Notes: generated by a model from the sequence alone, not told the origin. Counted from the first letter of the stretch, positions 9,439-19,693 are shown. The stretch is DNA of 64,000 nt from M30B19 sp041741535 (GCA_041741535.1 JBGSJV010000121.1:16556-80555), one strand, 5' to 3'. A program made the numbers and translations.

Positions 9439-9852
9439 GGGGACAGTCACCCAGGCACCAACCGGGGAAAGCACCCTTTTTGGCACCAACCGGGGACAGT
9501 CACCCTTTTTGGACACACCGTGGAAGCGAACCGGGGGACCGTCACCCCTGTCGGAGCAAACCGGAAAAGCTAATTGGGGGGAAACGGGGGACAGGTACGT
9601 ATTTTCAGGTGAGGACCCTGGGAGGAAAGCACTCAGGGACAGTCACTCAGCCGACAAACGGGGACAGTCACGCGTCCGAAGGGAGAAAACAATAGGGGAC
9701 AGTGAAAACAATCGGGGACAGTCACGCATAGGCAGGACGCCTGGGCGGGGACAGGCACTCTTAAGGCTTGGGCCAGATCGGGAATTGGCGCGAGTAATCG
9801 GGGACAGTCACGATTCATCTGATCAGTTATCTGGTCAACCGGGGACAGTCAC
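9439..9852 (+). repeat. Left array of GGGGACAGTCAC repeats beside the RAYT gene
   Basis: Twelve copies or close variants of GGGGACAGTCAC lie in one orientation within 414 bp. They begin at 9439, 9464 (variant), 9492, 9533 (variant), 9587 (variant), 9636 (11 of 12), 9660, 9695 (variant), 9714, 9747 (variant), 9800 and 9841. Spacers are irregular (about 15-55 bp) and unrelated, so this is neither a tandem array nor a CRISPR. The same motif occurs on the other side of the HUH transposase gene. The spacer between the last repeat and the transposase (9853-10210) contains no recognised gene. Confidence 0.85.
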
Positions 9853-10210
9853 TTAGGAACTTGTTATCGCGGCAGCTCCAAAACAAACAGGTCTCGTCCG
9901 GATAGATTCGCAGCACCGGTTGCCCACGGGGTACGGTATTCCTCGACGACGTGGCCCTACCGTAACAGATGGTCCGTGCACGCGGTCCGTGTCAAGCAGT
10001 CCGACATTGCTGCTTGCACGCGAGTGACGGTGGTAGAAAAAACACCTTTGTGAATAATATCTGCAAGAAAAAGGTTGCAATCAGGTTTATCCGGGTTACA
10101 ATCCGTGAAATTTGGTTCGGTTACCGATGGGATTCGGTGGCATTTTTATTTGAAGTCACTCTCCTCAATGATGTTGGAGGGTGGCTGCCACGTTTTTTCG
10201 GAATCCCATT

Positions 10211-11311
10211 ATGTCTCGGAAAGCCAGAAAAGAATCGATTGATCCGTCCGTGATTCAAGTCGTACACGTTTGGAACCGTTGTATTCGCGCAATGCAACTC
10301 TGTGGAACCGATCCGGTCACGGGTGTGGACCATGAGCATCGCCGAGGTTGGTCGCGCGACCGGCTCGAACACCTAGCTCAGGTTTTTTCTATAGAAATCA
10401 TCACTTTTGCAATCATGCACAATCACACACATTTGGTCTTGCGCTCACGGCCAGATATTGCCCGGAAGTGGTCGCCTGAAACGGTGGCGCGACGGTGGCT
10501 CATGAGCACCCCCAAACGCGACCGAAACGGAAAGATCATTGAACCTTCTGCCAAGCAGATTCAGGCGATCGTAGATAACCCAGAACTGGTCGAGAAACTG
10601 CGACTGCAATTGTCCGACGTAAGTTGGTGGATGCGAAGTTACTCTCAGCACATCGCCTCTCGCGCCAATCGCGAGGACAATCAACGCGGTCATTTCTGGG
10701 AGGATCGCTTCAAGGCCCATGTCTTGGTGGATCAAGCGTCGAACCTGAGGTGTATGTTGTATGTCGACCTCAACCCGATTCGCGCGAATATTGCGGGTTC
10801 AATTGAGCAATCGGAATACACGGGCGCAAAAGACCGATTAGACGACCTGCGAATTCATGTCGCAACCCAGACTGATAACCGAATCACGTTGCGGGTCGAG
10901 TCTGGTTCCGACACGGCTCAATGGGAGCGGTTGGATCACCCGTGCAGTGGTTGGCTGAGCCCAATTGAAATTGATGCTCACCATAGTGAATCCGCCCGGA
11001 AAACCGATGGCGTGGAAGATTCAGAGACACCCACACGACCGCGCCGAGTCAGTCAACGAGGTGCCGTCCGAATTTCTTTAACCAAGTATCTACTTCTGCT
11101 GGATTTGGTTGGTCGTCAGCCGCGAGTTGGTAGAAGTGGTTTCATTCCGGCCGAGGCCGTGCCGATCTTGCAACAGTTAAACATGGAACCTAACGGCTTT
11201 TTCGAGTCCGTTTGGTTGTTCGGGCAACGATTCAGATCGACGACTCGCGGCCGCTCGAAAGAACACGTCAATATCAGGCACGACGCCGCCAGTACCTCCG
11301 TTGCCAGTTAG
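10211..11311 (+). mobile_element. RAYT-type HUH/Y1 transposase gene
   Basis: The 366-residue protein belongs to the Y1 (IS200-like) transposase superfamily, REP-associated branch. The HUH metal-binding motif is H72-T-H74 in IMHNHTHLVL. The probable nucleophile is Y144 in WWMRSYSQHI, followed by the family stretch GHFWEDRF and YVDLNPIRANI. About 150 C-terminal residues are extra and not recognised. I prefer the ATG at 10211 (GGAA 7 nt upstream) over a GTG at 10181. RAYTs are single-copy, domesticated relatives of IS200 that act on short palindromic repeats. The arrays of GGGGACAGTCAC on both sides fit that role. There are no obvious IS ends, so this is not a complete insertion sequence. Confidence 0.88.
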
Positions 11312-12136
11312 GAGCTGGATAACCTCGACGGCCGACCGATGCCCAGGACATTCAATACACAGCCCGGATGGCCCCTCTGGCCCATGGCAGAAAATGCTTG
11401 AAACAAACCAAAAATGCCGTGACGCTCGCACGGATACCGCCGGACTATTCACTCAGCTTCGTTTCGCGCCTTCGTTTTTGATTTTGAATCTAACGAAGCG
11501 ACAAAATTAGGAGCCCGCATTTCTCTTAGTTGCGTTGTCCGAGTACTCAATCCGGACCAACACTTAAACGAAACCTCCCAAAACAGGGGACAGTCACTTT
11601 GGTAAATTAGGGAAAGTCACCAACGGAGGCCTCTGAAGTATGGGGACAGTCACTGGTCAGCGTAACGGTCGCAGGAAGTTCGCGGGGACAGTCACCAGTT
11701 CGCACCGGTTGGCGCAGCCGAGGTGGTTTTGCGGGATCAACCCGCAGGTGACACTCACCACTCGCCTCTCCACCACTCGCCTCACCGCTCGCTCACCCCA
11801 GGTCACCCCAGGTGACTGTCACCGCTCGCTCACCGCTCGCTCACCAATCGCCTCCCCCAAGTGACTGCACGGTGACTGTCACCACTCGCTCCCTCACCAC
11901 TCGCTCCCAAGGTGAATGCAAGTGGCCGCATTATTTCCACCGATTGGGTAAATCCCAGAATGTACATTGGGCAAGTTGCCGCTAGAATGCCCTCATCGTT
12001 TGATGGTGGCCCCAGAAGTCCCACTTTCGGTCTCCACCGCAACTCCCCAAAACGACCAAGGGCCCCCCAAGAGCTTTTCCTCGCCAGAGTTGGCTCATTT
12101 CTTGTAACCCAATTTAACTCCGTCTGGTTGCCAAGC
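11312..12136. other. Intergenic region with repeats, no gene recognised
   Basis: This 825-bp spacer holds the right repeat array (11586-11883) and probably the promoter of the histidine kinase near its 3' end. A reading frame open from 11912 into the kinase is in frame with it, but encodes Pro/Arg-rich sequence without signal or family features, so I start the kinase at 12137. Confidence 0.5.
11586..11883. repeat. Right array of GGGGACAGTCAC repeats, with inverted copies
   Basis: Direct copies begin at 11586, 11642 and 11684, and a variant (GGGAAAGTCAC) lies at 11610. Further right the motif appears as its inverse: GGTGACTGTCAC at 11811 and 11871. The inverted copies are interspersed with degenerate CACCGCTCGCT units between about 11757 and 11900. 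GGTGACTGTCACC is itself a 13-bp palindrome, so the common 12-mer may be a decayed form of a palindromic site. The array mirrors the one left of the transposase. Confidence 0.8.
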
Positions 12137-13465
12137 ATGTCCGATCGCATTTTCCCTTTGCTTTCGACGATCCATTCGCCGACGCGACTACTGGGTCTTG
12201 TTTTGGTGCTCATCTTTACCACCGAGTTCGGCGTCATGCTTTTGCTGCCGTTCCTGATTCCAAGTATTCTTGACGAAGCCGTACGAGCCGTTTTCGACGC
12301 CATCTTGCTTACCACGGTTTGCGCGCCGATCCTCTGGTGGGTCATTATCGGACCGCTTCGACGAATTGCAATTCAAGAACATGAACGCAGCGAGACGATC
12401 GTCGCCAATGCCAGTGAGGGGATCGTCACGTTTGATACGAATGGAGTGATTCGTTCAGGAAACCGAGCCCTGGCAAAATTGTTGTTGATCGACCTGCATC
12501 AGCTTGTTGGGACCGCCATACAAATCTTGCTGGGGCCGTGGCCAAAATCGCTCGACGAATTGCCGACCTCATTTCGCATGATCGCGCATCGCTCGGACGG
12601 GACACAATTCCCAGTGGAAGTCTCCATCAGTGAATACCCATCCGAGACTTGTGCGTTGCAAATCGCAATCATCCGAGACCTTACCGACGCTGAAAGATCC
12701 GAAGCGGAACGCGTGATGATGGCCCGTGAAACGGAAGCGCTCCGCGCCCAACAAATGGCCACGTTGGCCCAATTGGCCACGGGAGTCGCCCACGAAATAC
12801 GCAACCCGCTCACTTCAATCAAAATGTTAATCCAAATCAATCGCGAGAAATTTTCCGCATCCGGCCTGCCGACCGACGATCTCGAACTGGTCGAACAGGA
12901 AATTCGACGGATGGAACGAAGTGTGAACAGCCTGCTGGAATATGCTCGGCCGGAGATCACCGAACTTACCTCATTTCCGATACAACAAGTCATCCAAAAA
13001 GCCGTCCAGCTAATCAAAGGGCGCTGCCATCAACAAAGTGTGGCGCTAGACGTCGAGTACCCACCTAGTCCACTCATGGTTGTTGGTGATGCCGCACAAT
13101 TGCAACAGTTGCTCTTGAATCTATCATTAAATGCCCTAGATTCCATGCCAGACGGTGGACAATTAAAAATTCAAGCCACGAATTCAATTTCGGAACTGGA
13201 GCTTTCCGTTATCGATAGCGGCCATGGAATACGAGCCGACATGATGAAGACGTTGTTTGATCCTTTTTCAACAAGTAAAGTAACAGGAGTGGGCCTCGGG
13301 TTGGGTATTTGCCGCCGGATTGCCAGTGCTCATGGCGGCTCCATCGAGGGACATAATCGAACCGAAGGTGGAGCAGAATTTCGACTCACGATGCCGCTGC
13401 CCGACACAACTCGGTTGGCAGAGGAAGGCACAGACCGCAACGAGGACTCATGCAAACCCTTTTAG
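12137..13465 (+). CDS. Membrane sensor histidine kinase (PAS, HisKA, HATPase)
   Basis: With the ATG at 12137 the protein has 442 residues. There are two close membrane helices (about 18-43 and 51-72) with only a short external loop, then a PAS-like domain (about 82-185), a HisKA dimerisation domain with the phospho-acceptor H219 in VAHEIRNPLTS, and a catalytic ATPase domain. The ATPase domain shows the N box (LNLSLNALDSM), G1 box (DSGHGI) and G2 box (GLGLGICRRI). This is the NtrB/AtoS/ZraS type. It overlaps the next gene by 16 bp, which identifies its partner. The tiny external loop argues against ligand binding by a large periplasmic domain. The neighbouring metal efflux genes are convergent, so a metal signal is possible but unproven. 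Confidence 0.9.
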   Translation: MSDRIFPLLSTIHSPTRLLGLVLVLIFTTEFGVMLLLPFLIPSILDEAVRAVFDAILLTTVCAPILWWVIIGPLRRIAIQEHERSETIVANASEGIVTFDTNGVIRSGNRALAKLLLIDLHQLVGTAIQILLGPWPKSLDELPTSFRMIAHRSDGTQFPVEVSISEYPSETCALQIAIIRDLTDAERSEAERVMMARETEALRAQQMATLAQLATGVAHEIRNPLTSIKMLIQINREKFSASGLPTDDLELVEQEIRRMERSVNSLLEYARPEITELTSFPIQQVIQKAVQLIKGRCHQQSVALDVEYPPSPLMVVGDAAQLQQLLLNLSLNALDSMPDGGQLKIQATNSISELELSVIDSGHGIRADMMKTLFDPFSTSKVTGVGLGLGICRRIASAHGGSIEGHNRTEGGAEFRLTMPLPDTTRLAEEGTDRNEDSCKPF

Positions 13466-14883
13466 TTATTGATGATGAGCCGTCCATCTGCAAGGCTTTC
13501 GAACGAGCATTTTCCAGTGAGTCGGTGAACGTACTCACCGCGAATAGCGGTGGGCATGGCGAAAGAATATTCCGCGAGAACCGACCCGATGTTGTGGTAC
13601 TCGATCTGAGCCTGCCCGACGAAAACGGCTTAGAACTGTTCGCTCGGCTTCGTGAGTTGGACTCACGGGTTCCATTTATCTTCATCACCGGTCACGGGAC
13701 CGTCCAGTCGGCTATTGAAGCAACTCAACTTGGTGCGTACGACTATTTATTCAAACCGTTGGAACTGGACGAAATACGGGTGCTATTGGAAAAGGCATTC
13801 AAGCTTAGTCGAATGGTCCGCGTACAACCCGCGTTGGACGCCAGTGACTCCGAGTCCATGATCAGCGGGGAAGCCATCGTTGGTCGCTGCAACGCGATGA
13901 AGGAAGTTTATAAATCCATTGGACGAGTCGCTTCACAGAATTTGACCGTCCTTCTGCTGGGCGAAAGTGGGACTGGAAAAGAACTGGTTGCTCAAGCGAT
14001 CTATCATCATAGCGCACGTTCGCTTGGCCCGTTTCAGGCGATTAATTGTGCAGCAATCCCGGACGCGCTGCTTGAAAGCGAAATTTTTGGTCATGAGAAA
14101 GGAGCCTTTACGGATGCCCATCGGCAACGGATCGGCAAACTAGAGCAGGCCGATGGAGGAACCTTGTTCCTAGATGAAGTTGGTGACATGTCGCCAATGA
14201 CCCAGGCAAAATTGTTACGCGTCTTGCAAGACCGAACGTTCGAGCGGATCGGGAGCAATACTCCTATTACCGTGGATGTAAGAATCATCGCGGCGACCAA
14301 TCATGATCTCAAACAACAAGTCTCAGAGGGATTGTTTCGAGCCGATCTGTATTTCCGCCTCAGCGTTGTCTCGATTCACCTGCCGCCGCTCCGCGATCGA
14401 GATGACGACCTGCGAATTCTGGCTGAATACTTCCTACTCCGATACAGCAAGGAATTCGGCAAAGACATTCGGACAATCGCTCCGGAGACGCTGGATGTTC
14501 TGCGCTGTTACCATTGGCCTGGCAACGTTCGTGAACTCGAGAGCGTGATGAAGCAGTCGCTCTTGACGGCACGTGGAAATGTGCTGTTGCCGGATTTTCT
14601 ACCGTCGCTTGGCGATGGTCTACTGGGCGCTACCGAACTAGGCCCCCAAAAGCTGTTGTCGGAGCGATTTATTTCGGAGCGTTTGGCTGCAGGAACCGAC
14701 AATCTTTATGCAGAAGCGATTGCGTTGGCCGAGCGGCAGTTGTTTCGTCAAGTCCTGACCCACACGGCTGGTAATCAACTCAAGGCCGCCGCCTTACTCG
14801 GTATTAGCCGCGTCACGTTGCGAAGCAAACTCAAGCAACTCGGGATCGACGCGTTGGACTTCGGTGCCCTCAAACAAAACTAG
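13450..14883 (+). CDS. NtrC-family sigma-54-dependent response regulator
   Basis: The 477-residue protein contains a receiver domain (D52 phospho-acceptor in VVVLDLSLPDENG, K102 in YLFKPLE), a sigma-54 AAA+ domain (Walker A GESGTGKE 171-178, Walker B GGTLFLDEVGD 236-246) and a C-terminal Fis-type helix-turn-helix (AAALLGISRVTLRSKLKQLGI). The sigma-54 contact loop reads GAFTDA (218-223) rather than the standard GAFTGA. The start overlaps the kinase gene by 16 bp, so the pair is one operon. It should activate sigma-54 promoters after phosphorylation. No -24/-12 promoter was identified with confidence in the window. Confidence 0.93.
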   Translation: MQTLLVIDDEPSICKAFERAFSSESVNVLTANSGGHGERIFRENRPDVVVLDLSLPDENGLELFARLRELDSRVPFIFITGHGTVQSAIEATQLGAYDYLFKPLELDEIRVLLEKAFKLSRMVRVQPALDASDSESMISGEAIVGRCNAMKEVYKSIGRVASQNLTVLLLGESGTGKELVAQAIYHHSARSLGPFQAINCAAIPDALLESEIFGHEKGAFTDAHRQRIGKLEQADGGTLFLDEVGDMSPMTQAKLLRVLQDRTFERIGSNTPITVDVRIIAATNHDLKQQVSEGLFRADLYFRLSVVSIHLPPLRDRDDDLRILAEYFLLRYSKEFGKDIRTIAPETLDVLRCYHWPGNVRELESVMKQSLLTARGNVLLPDFLPSLGDGLLGATELGPQKLLSERFISERLAAGTDNLYAEAIALAERQLFRQVLTHTAGNQLKAAALLGISRVTLRSKLKQLGIDALDFGALKQN

Positions 14884-14958
14884 TGGGCTATTTACAACAC
14901 GACCCGCATGGTGACTACATGCGCGACCATGCCGCCGCGGCGCGAGCCAACAATCGTG

Positions 14959-17900
14959 CTAGGTAAGAGTCGGATCATGGTCATCGATCGGAGCCAACTC
15001 GACATCTTTTAGTCCACGAGCGAACCATGGATAAATGGTGGGGACGACCAAAGATGTCAGTAGTGTCGATGTAATCAAGCCACCAATCACGACGGTCGCA
15101 AGTGGGCGTTGCATCTCGGCCCCATCACTCGTTGAGATGGCCATTGGCAAAAACCCGAGACTCGCGACCAGGGCCGTCATCAACACAGGGCGCAGCCGCA
15201 CCATTGCAGTGTCGTAACTGACGTCTCGCAACGGCATTCCAGATTTTCGCGAGTGCTCGGCGGCACTAACCCAGACCAATCCGTTCAAAACGGCCACGCC
15301 AAACAGGGCGATAAACCCCACACCAGCGGAGATACTAAACGGCATACCACGAAAGTAAAGCGCCATGATCCCACCCGAAGCGGCCATCGGTACCGCCAAA
15401 AAAATCAGCGTCGCCAAACGCAACGAGCGGAGACTGGTGTGCAGGAGCAACATGATAATGATCAATACGATGGGAGTGATGATCAACAGACGGAGACTCG
15501 CCGATTGCAGATTCTCAAAGTCTCCTCCCCAGCGAACCTCATAGCCAGGTCCAAAGTCAATCTTCTCATCGACAGCCTGCTGAGCTTCCGCCACGAAACT
15601 GGCGACGTCCCGCCCACGAACATTCGCCGAGACAAAGGTTCGTCGGCGATTCCCTTCGTGCTCGATCGAGGGCGGCGTTTCTTCGAGTCGAATGTCTGCT
15701 AATTCCTTCAAGGGCACTGCATTGCCATTGGAGTCGGCAACCGGAACTTGCTCCAACAGAGTTAGATTCTCGCGCCATTGGGTCGGCACTCGAACCATGA
15801 TTGGGAATCGAGCGCGGCCTTCGAAAATTTGTCCAACTTCGTGCCCCCCGAGAGCGGAGACGACGTTCAAGACCGCTTGCGCGTCGATGCCGTACTGGGC
15901 CAGACTGTCAGGTTTGCATTTGATTGTCAGAGTTGACAAGTTTGCTTGGTAGTCGGCCTTGACGTCCGCAGCGCCCGGAATACCACGCAGGATGGACTCG
16001 ATTTCCTTGCCTTTTTGCGCCAGAATTTCAATGTCGTCGCCATACAGCAACACGGCGACGTCCGCTTTGACTCCGGCAACAAGTTCGTCCACTCGCATTT
16101 CGATCGGCTGGGTGAATCCGAAAGCAACCCCCGGAACCGCTGCGTTGAGTTCGGCTGACATTTCCTCAATCAAATCGTTACGTGTTTTGGGAGTCGGCCA
16201 ATCATGAACAGGCTTCAGCAACACCCAGACGTCTGTTTGGTGAACGCCCATGACGTCATTCGCGATCTCGGGTCGGCCCGTTTTGGAAAATACGGTTTTG
16301 ACCTCCGGGTACTTCTTCAAAACGGTCTCGATTTGGGTCGACATCTCAATCGATCCCTCAAGCGTCGCACTCGGCAGCCGTAGAGCTTCGACCAACAAGT
16401 CGCCTTCTTCCAAGCGAGGCATGAACTCAGCCCCCAATCGACCGGCCATGGGCACACTGACTGCAAAGACGGTCAAGGCAATCGCGATCGTGACAAAGGG
16501 ATGCTTGATAGCGCGCCCCACGAGCGGCTCGTAGACAAATTTTACGACTCGAACCAAAAATACTTCGTCTTCACTCATCCTTTTTGGTAACACCAGTGAA
16601 GCCATTACGGGAATGAACGAAAGCGATAGAATCATGGAGCCAGCTAAGGCAAACAACACCGTCAGAGCCATCGGTCGGAACAGCTTTCCTTCGGTCCCTT
16701 CGAGCAACAAGATGGGAAGAAACACAACCGCAATAATCAAAACTCCGAATATCGAAGGCTTGAGCACTTCGACCGCGGAGTCTCGAATGGTGCTCTCATG
16801 TCGTGCGTTTCCGTTGTTGTGGGACAAGCGCCGAATACAGTTTTCAACCAAAATGACGCTACTGTCCACGATCAAGCCAAAGTCGATCGCACCGAGACTC
16901 ATGAGGCTGGCGGTAACCCCGGTAAAGGCCATAACGTTCGCTGCGAACAACATCGACAAGGGGATCGCTAACGCGACAATAATGCCCGCACGTAAGTTGC
17001 CCAACATCAACAACAGAACCACGATGACCAACATGCCTCCTTCGGTTAAGTTGGTCAGCACCGTGCTTAAAGTTCGTCCGATCAGAGCAGCTCGATCGTA
17101 GGTGACTTCCAGACGAACGCCTTGGGGCAAAGTCAGCTCGATCTCTTTCAGCCGAGCCTTGGCCGACTCGACGACTTCGCGAGAGTTCTCTCCAATCAAC
17201 ATCATCACCAAGCCGGTGACCACTTCGCCTCGGCCATCACGAGTAACCGCCCCTTGCCGAGTCATCGGTTCCACCGTGACGCTCGCGATATCCTGCAACA
17301 GGATTGGATTTCCGCCTAATTCGCGGCGAATCACAATATTCTCGATATCCGCAATGTTCTCCAACAAAGAGACACCGCGAATAAAGCGTTGTTCCCCATG
17401 GTGAATGACGTACCCACCGCCGGTCGTGCTATTGTTCGCTTCTAATCTTTCGAACAATAGCTCCATCGAGATCCCATAGCTGGCCATGCGGTCAGGCATC
17501 GGTTGTACTTCAAATGTCTTGTAATAACCGCCGTGAGTGTTGATCTCGGTCACGCCGTTTACTTGTCTCAGTTTTGGAGACACTTCCCACTCCAACATCG
17601 TACGCAGTTCCATTGGCGAATGGCGATCGCTACGAACTTCGAACTGCAAGATCTCCCCCAAGGCCGTCGTCAATGGACCTAATTTCGGAACGCCATATCC
17701 CTGGGGGATGTCGGCGCTGGCGTCGGCCAAACGTTCCGCGACCAATTGCCGAGCTAGGTAAATATCGCTCCGCTCTTCAAACACAACCGTCACCACGGAA
17801 ATTCCAAACTTGGAAACGCTACGCAGCTCCTCGACATTGGGTAGGCCGCTCATTGAATTTTCGATGGGATACGTGACGTACCGTTCGACTTCTATGGGCG

Positions 17901-18069
17901 ACAATGAGCCCGCATCGGTCACAACTTGGACCTGTACATTGGTCATATCGGGGACAGCGTCAATTGGCAAATTCAATGCCGCGTAGAAGCCGGCACCCGC
18001 CATCAGTAGCGTCAAGATGACGACCAAACCACGGTTGATCAGAGAAAGTTCAATAATCCGAGTAAGCAT
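14959..18069 (-). CDS. HME-RND heavy-metal efflux pump (CzcA/CusA family)
   Basis: This is a full-length, 1036-residue inner-membrane RND transporter with the duplicated layout: an N-terminal helix, a porter loop, a bundle of six helices, a second porter loop and a second bundle. The proton-relay segment in the fourth helix is DFGLIVDSSVILVEN (starting at D396, with D402). It resembles the DFG..VD type of the Co/Zn/Ni exporters more than the Cu/Ag type, but the metal cannot be fixed by eye. It works as a trimer with the periplasmic adaptor encoded 103 bp upstream (18173-19693) and an outer-membrane channel that is not present here. It converges with the NtrC-type regulator gene. Confidence 0.93.
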   Translation of the reverse strand: MLTRIIELSLINRGLVVILTLLMAGAGFYAALNLPIDAVPDMTNVQVQVVTDAGSLSPIEVERYVTYPIENSMSGLPNVEELRSVSKFGISVVTVVFEERSDIYLARQLVAERLADASADIPQGYGVPKLGPLTTALGEILQFEVRSDRHSPMELRTMLEWEVSPKLRQVNGVTEINTHGGYYKTFEVQPMPDRMASYGISMELLFERLEANNSTTGGGYVIHHGEQRFIRGVSLLENIADIENIVIRRELGGNPILLQDIASVTVEPMTRQGAVTRDGRGEVVTGLVMMLIGENSREVVESAKARLKEIELTLPQGVRLEVTYDRAALIGRTLSTVLTNLTEGGMLVIVVLLLMLGNLRAGIIVALAIPLSMLFAANVMAFTGVTASLMSLGAIDFGLIVDSSVILVENCIRRLSHNNGNARHESTIRDSAVEVLKPSIFGVLIIAVVFLPILLLEGTEGKLFRPMALTVLFALAGSMILSLSFIPVMASLVLPKRMSEDEVFLVRVVKFVYEPLVGRAIKHPFVTIAIALTVFAVSVPMAGRLGAEFMPRLEEGDLLVEALRLPSATLEGSIEMSTQIETVLKKYPEVKTVFSKTGRPEIANDVMGVHQTDVWVLLKPVHDWPTPKTRNDLIEEMSAELNAAVPGVAFGFTQPIEMRVDELVAGVKADVAVLLYGDDIEILAQKGKEIESILRGIPGAADVKADYQANLSTLTIKCKPDSLAQYGIDAQAVLNVVSALGGHEVGQIFEGRARFPIMVRVPTQWRENLTLLEQVPVADSNGNAVPLKELADIRLEETPPSIEHEGNRRRTFVSANVRGRDVASFVAEAQQAVDEKIDFGPGYEVRWGGDFENLQSASLRLLIITPIVLIIIMLLLHTSLRSLRLATLIFLAVPMAASGGIMALYFRGMPFSISAGVGFIALFGVAVLNGLVWVSAAEHSRKSGMPLRDVSYDTAMVRLRPVLMTALVASLGFLPMAISTSDGAEMQRPLATVVIGGLITSTLLTSLVVPTIYPWFARGLKDVELAPIDDHDPTLT

Positions 18070-18172
18070 CGAAGAAGATTCCGAGTTGCCGTGAATGAGT
18101 GGCGTGGTGAGTTGGAACGTTGTGGTGAGGACTCACGAGTTGTGAATTGGATCTGGGGCAAACGACACGTGG

Positions 18173-19693
18173 TCAATCACCTTCACCCTGCAAAAGATAC
18201 TCGGACTTGAGGAGAAACGCTCCATCACGCACGACCATTTGTCCCGCCTCGAGTCCCGACGTGATTTCAATCCAATCGTCCAATACTTGCCCAGTCGAAA
18301 CATCGACCTTCTTGAACTTCCCTTCCTGCATGTCGACAAAGACAAACTGTCGGTTCTCGTGTTGCAAGACCGAATCGGCTTTTACGGAGAGGGCATTTCG
18401 CTTCTCGCCAATCGGAACGGTGACGCGCACAAACATTCCCGGTCGCAGCAATCCTGCAGCATTTTCGATTAGGGCGACCAGGGGTATGGCGTTGGTGTCC
18501 GCTTGGACCTCGCGACCGAAGTAGCGAACCTGCGCTGGGAAATCGCGGTTACCTAACGCGGGGACTTTGACAGTTACTTCGGATCCTGTCTCAATAGCAA
18601 TCGCCGCCCAATCGCTCTCGCGGATATCCGCTTCGACAAAAAGGGACTCGGTGTTGGCTAAGACGACCAAGGTATCACCGCGCATCAACCGCTCGTTCTT
18701 GGCGTAACTTTGGGATTCGACGGTCCCGGCAAATGGTGCTCGAACTTCAAGTCGCGAAAGTGATTCATCATCGTCCAGCCCATTTAAACTTCGATCGACC
18801 GCCTCATGTCCCAAAAGCGCTTCCAAGGATTGCCACGCCAGATTCAATTGTCGCTCGGCCTCGGACACTGCAGCTTCGGCCTTCATTTCCGCTTGCTTTA
18901 ACGCAAACGCCGCTTGATCGCGTGCGGTTCGGAATTCGGTTTCCGCAACCTGCCGTTCGGTCTCTCGTTCACGAACCAATCGCCCCGCGACCGCACCGGA
19001 CTCAACCAAGGGGCGCACGTTGGTGATCAACTCATCGGCCAGGGACATCTTCGCGTAGGCGTTTAGAACTTCCTGTCGATAACTCCCAAGCGCTAGATTC
19101 TCTAATGAAGCCTCGATTTCACTGGCTGGCAAGGATTGATCCAACATGGCGGAAAATCTCGCGAAGTTCTCCGTCAATGTTCGTTCTCGCTCGGAAACCT
19201 GTTGCGCTAGAGCCAATTCCCGTGAACACTTGAGTATCTCCGCTCGAGCTTGTCCAACTTCCGGACTACGCAGCACAGCCAACAGGCTCCCAGCTGCAAC
19301 GTGCTGGCCCGGCGTGACCAGCAGTTCCGACAAAATGCCGTCCATGGGGGCCTTGATGTTTACATGTTTCGTTTGGTCATATCGCAATCGTCCGGGAACG
19401 ACATGAAAATGTTGGATCGCGCGAGATTCGACCGGCGAACTGGAAAAATTTCCTGAACGAAGTTTGCCCTCGGGCAGTTCCAAGACATCGGTCGGCGAGG
19501 ATTCGACTTCCGTCGATGCGTCCTCAGTGTGAGAGCCTTCATTGATGTAATGAATAAGCAACCAGCCACCGCCAATGGTTGCCAACACCAAGAAGGTTGG
19601 CAACCTTTTCAAGAGCTCATGCACGATGGTCGGCTTTTTCTCAAAATTCTGCGGCATCGCAGATTCCGAAGCATTGGCAGGGTTTTCGGTCAT
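18173..19693 (-). CDS. RND efflux periplasmic adaptor (membrane fusion protein)
   Basis: The 506-residue protein has one N-terminal membrane anchor (about residues 31-48) and an acidic linker. A biotinyl-lipoyl-like half-motif follows (IKAPMDGILSELLVTPGQHVAAG), then a long alpha-helical hairpin rich in Ala/Glu/Arg (about 165-305). The second half-motif (RLEVRAPFAGTVES), a beta-barrel and a membrane-proximal domain (LRPGMFVRVTVPIGE) complete it. This is the layout of CusB/CzcB adaptors that join the pump to an outer-membrane channel. It is first in the operon with the pump. The upstream region carries two adjoining repeat elements beginning 22 bp before the start, so its promoter is either inside or displaced by them. 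Confidence 0.92.
   Translation of the reverse strand: MTENPANASESAMPQNFEKKPTIVHELLKRLPTFLVLATIGGGWLLIHYINEGSHTEDASTEVESSPTDVLELPEGKLRSGNFSSSPVESRAIQHFHVVPGRLRYDQTKHVNIKAPMDGILSELLVTPGQHVAAGSLLAVLRSPEVGQARAEILKCSRELALAQQVSERERTLTENFARFSAMLDQSLPASEIEASLENLALGSYRQEVLNAYAKMSLADELITNVRPLVESGAVAGRLVRERETERQVAETEFRTARDQAAFALKQAEMKAEAAVSEAERQLNLAWQSLEALLGHEAVDRSLNGLDDDESLSRLEVRAPFAGTVESQSYAKNERLMRGDTLVVLANTESLFVEADIRESDWAAIAIETGSEVTVKVPALGNRDFPAQVRYFGREVQADTNAIPLVALIENAAGLLRPGMFVRVTVPIGEKRNALSVKADSVLQHENRQFVFVDMQEGKFKKVDVSTGQVLDDWIEITSGLEAGQMVVRDGAFLLKSEYLLQGEGD

Noticed and set aside
9439..9852. CRISPR or tandem satellite
   Set aside because: Repeats are 12 bp, spacing is irregular and copies are degenerate; they fit RAYT-associated sites better.
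12137..14883. Kinase and regulator as part of the RAYT element
   Set aside because: They are well-formed two-component genes with no element end between the repeats and the kinase.
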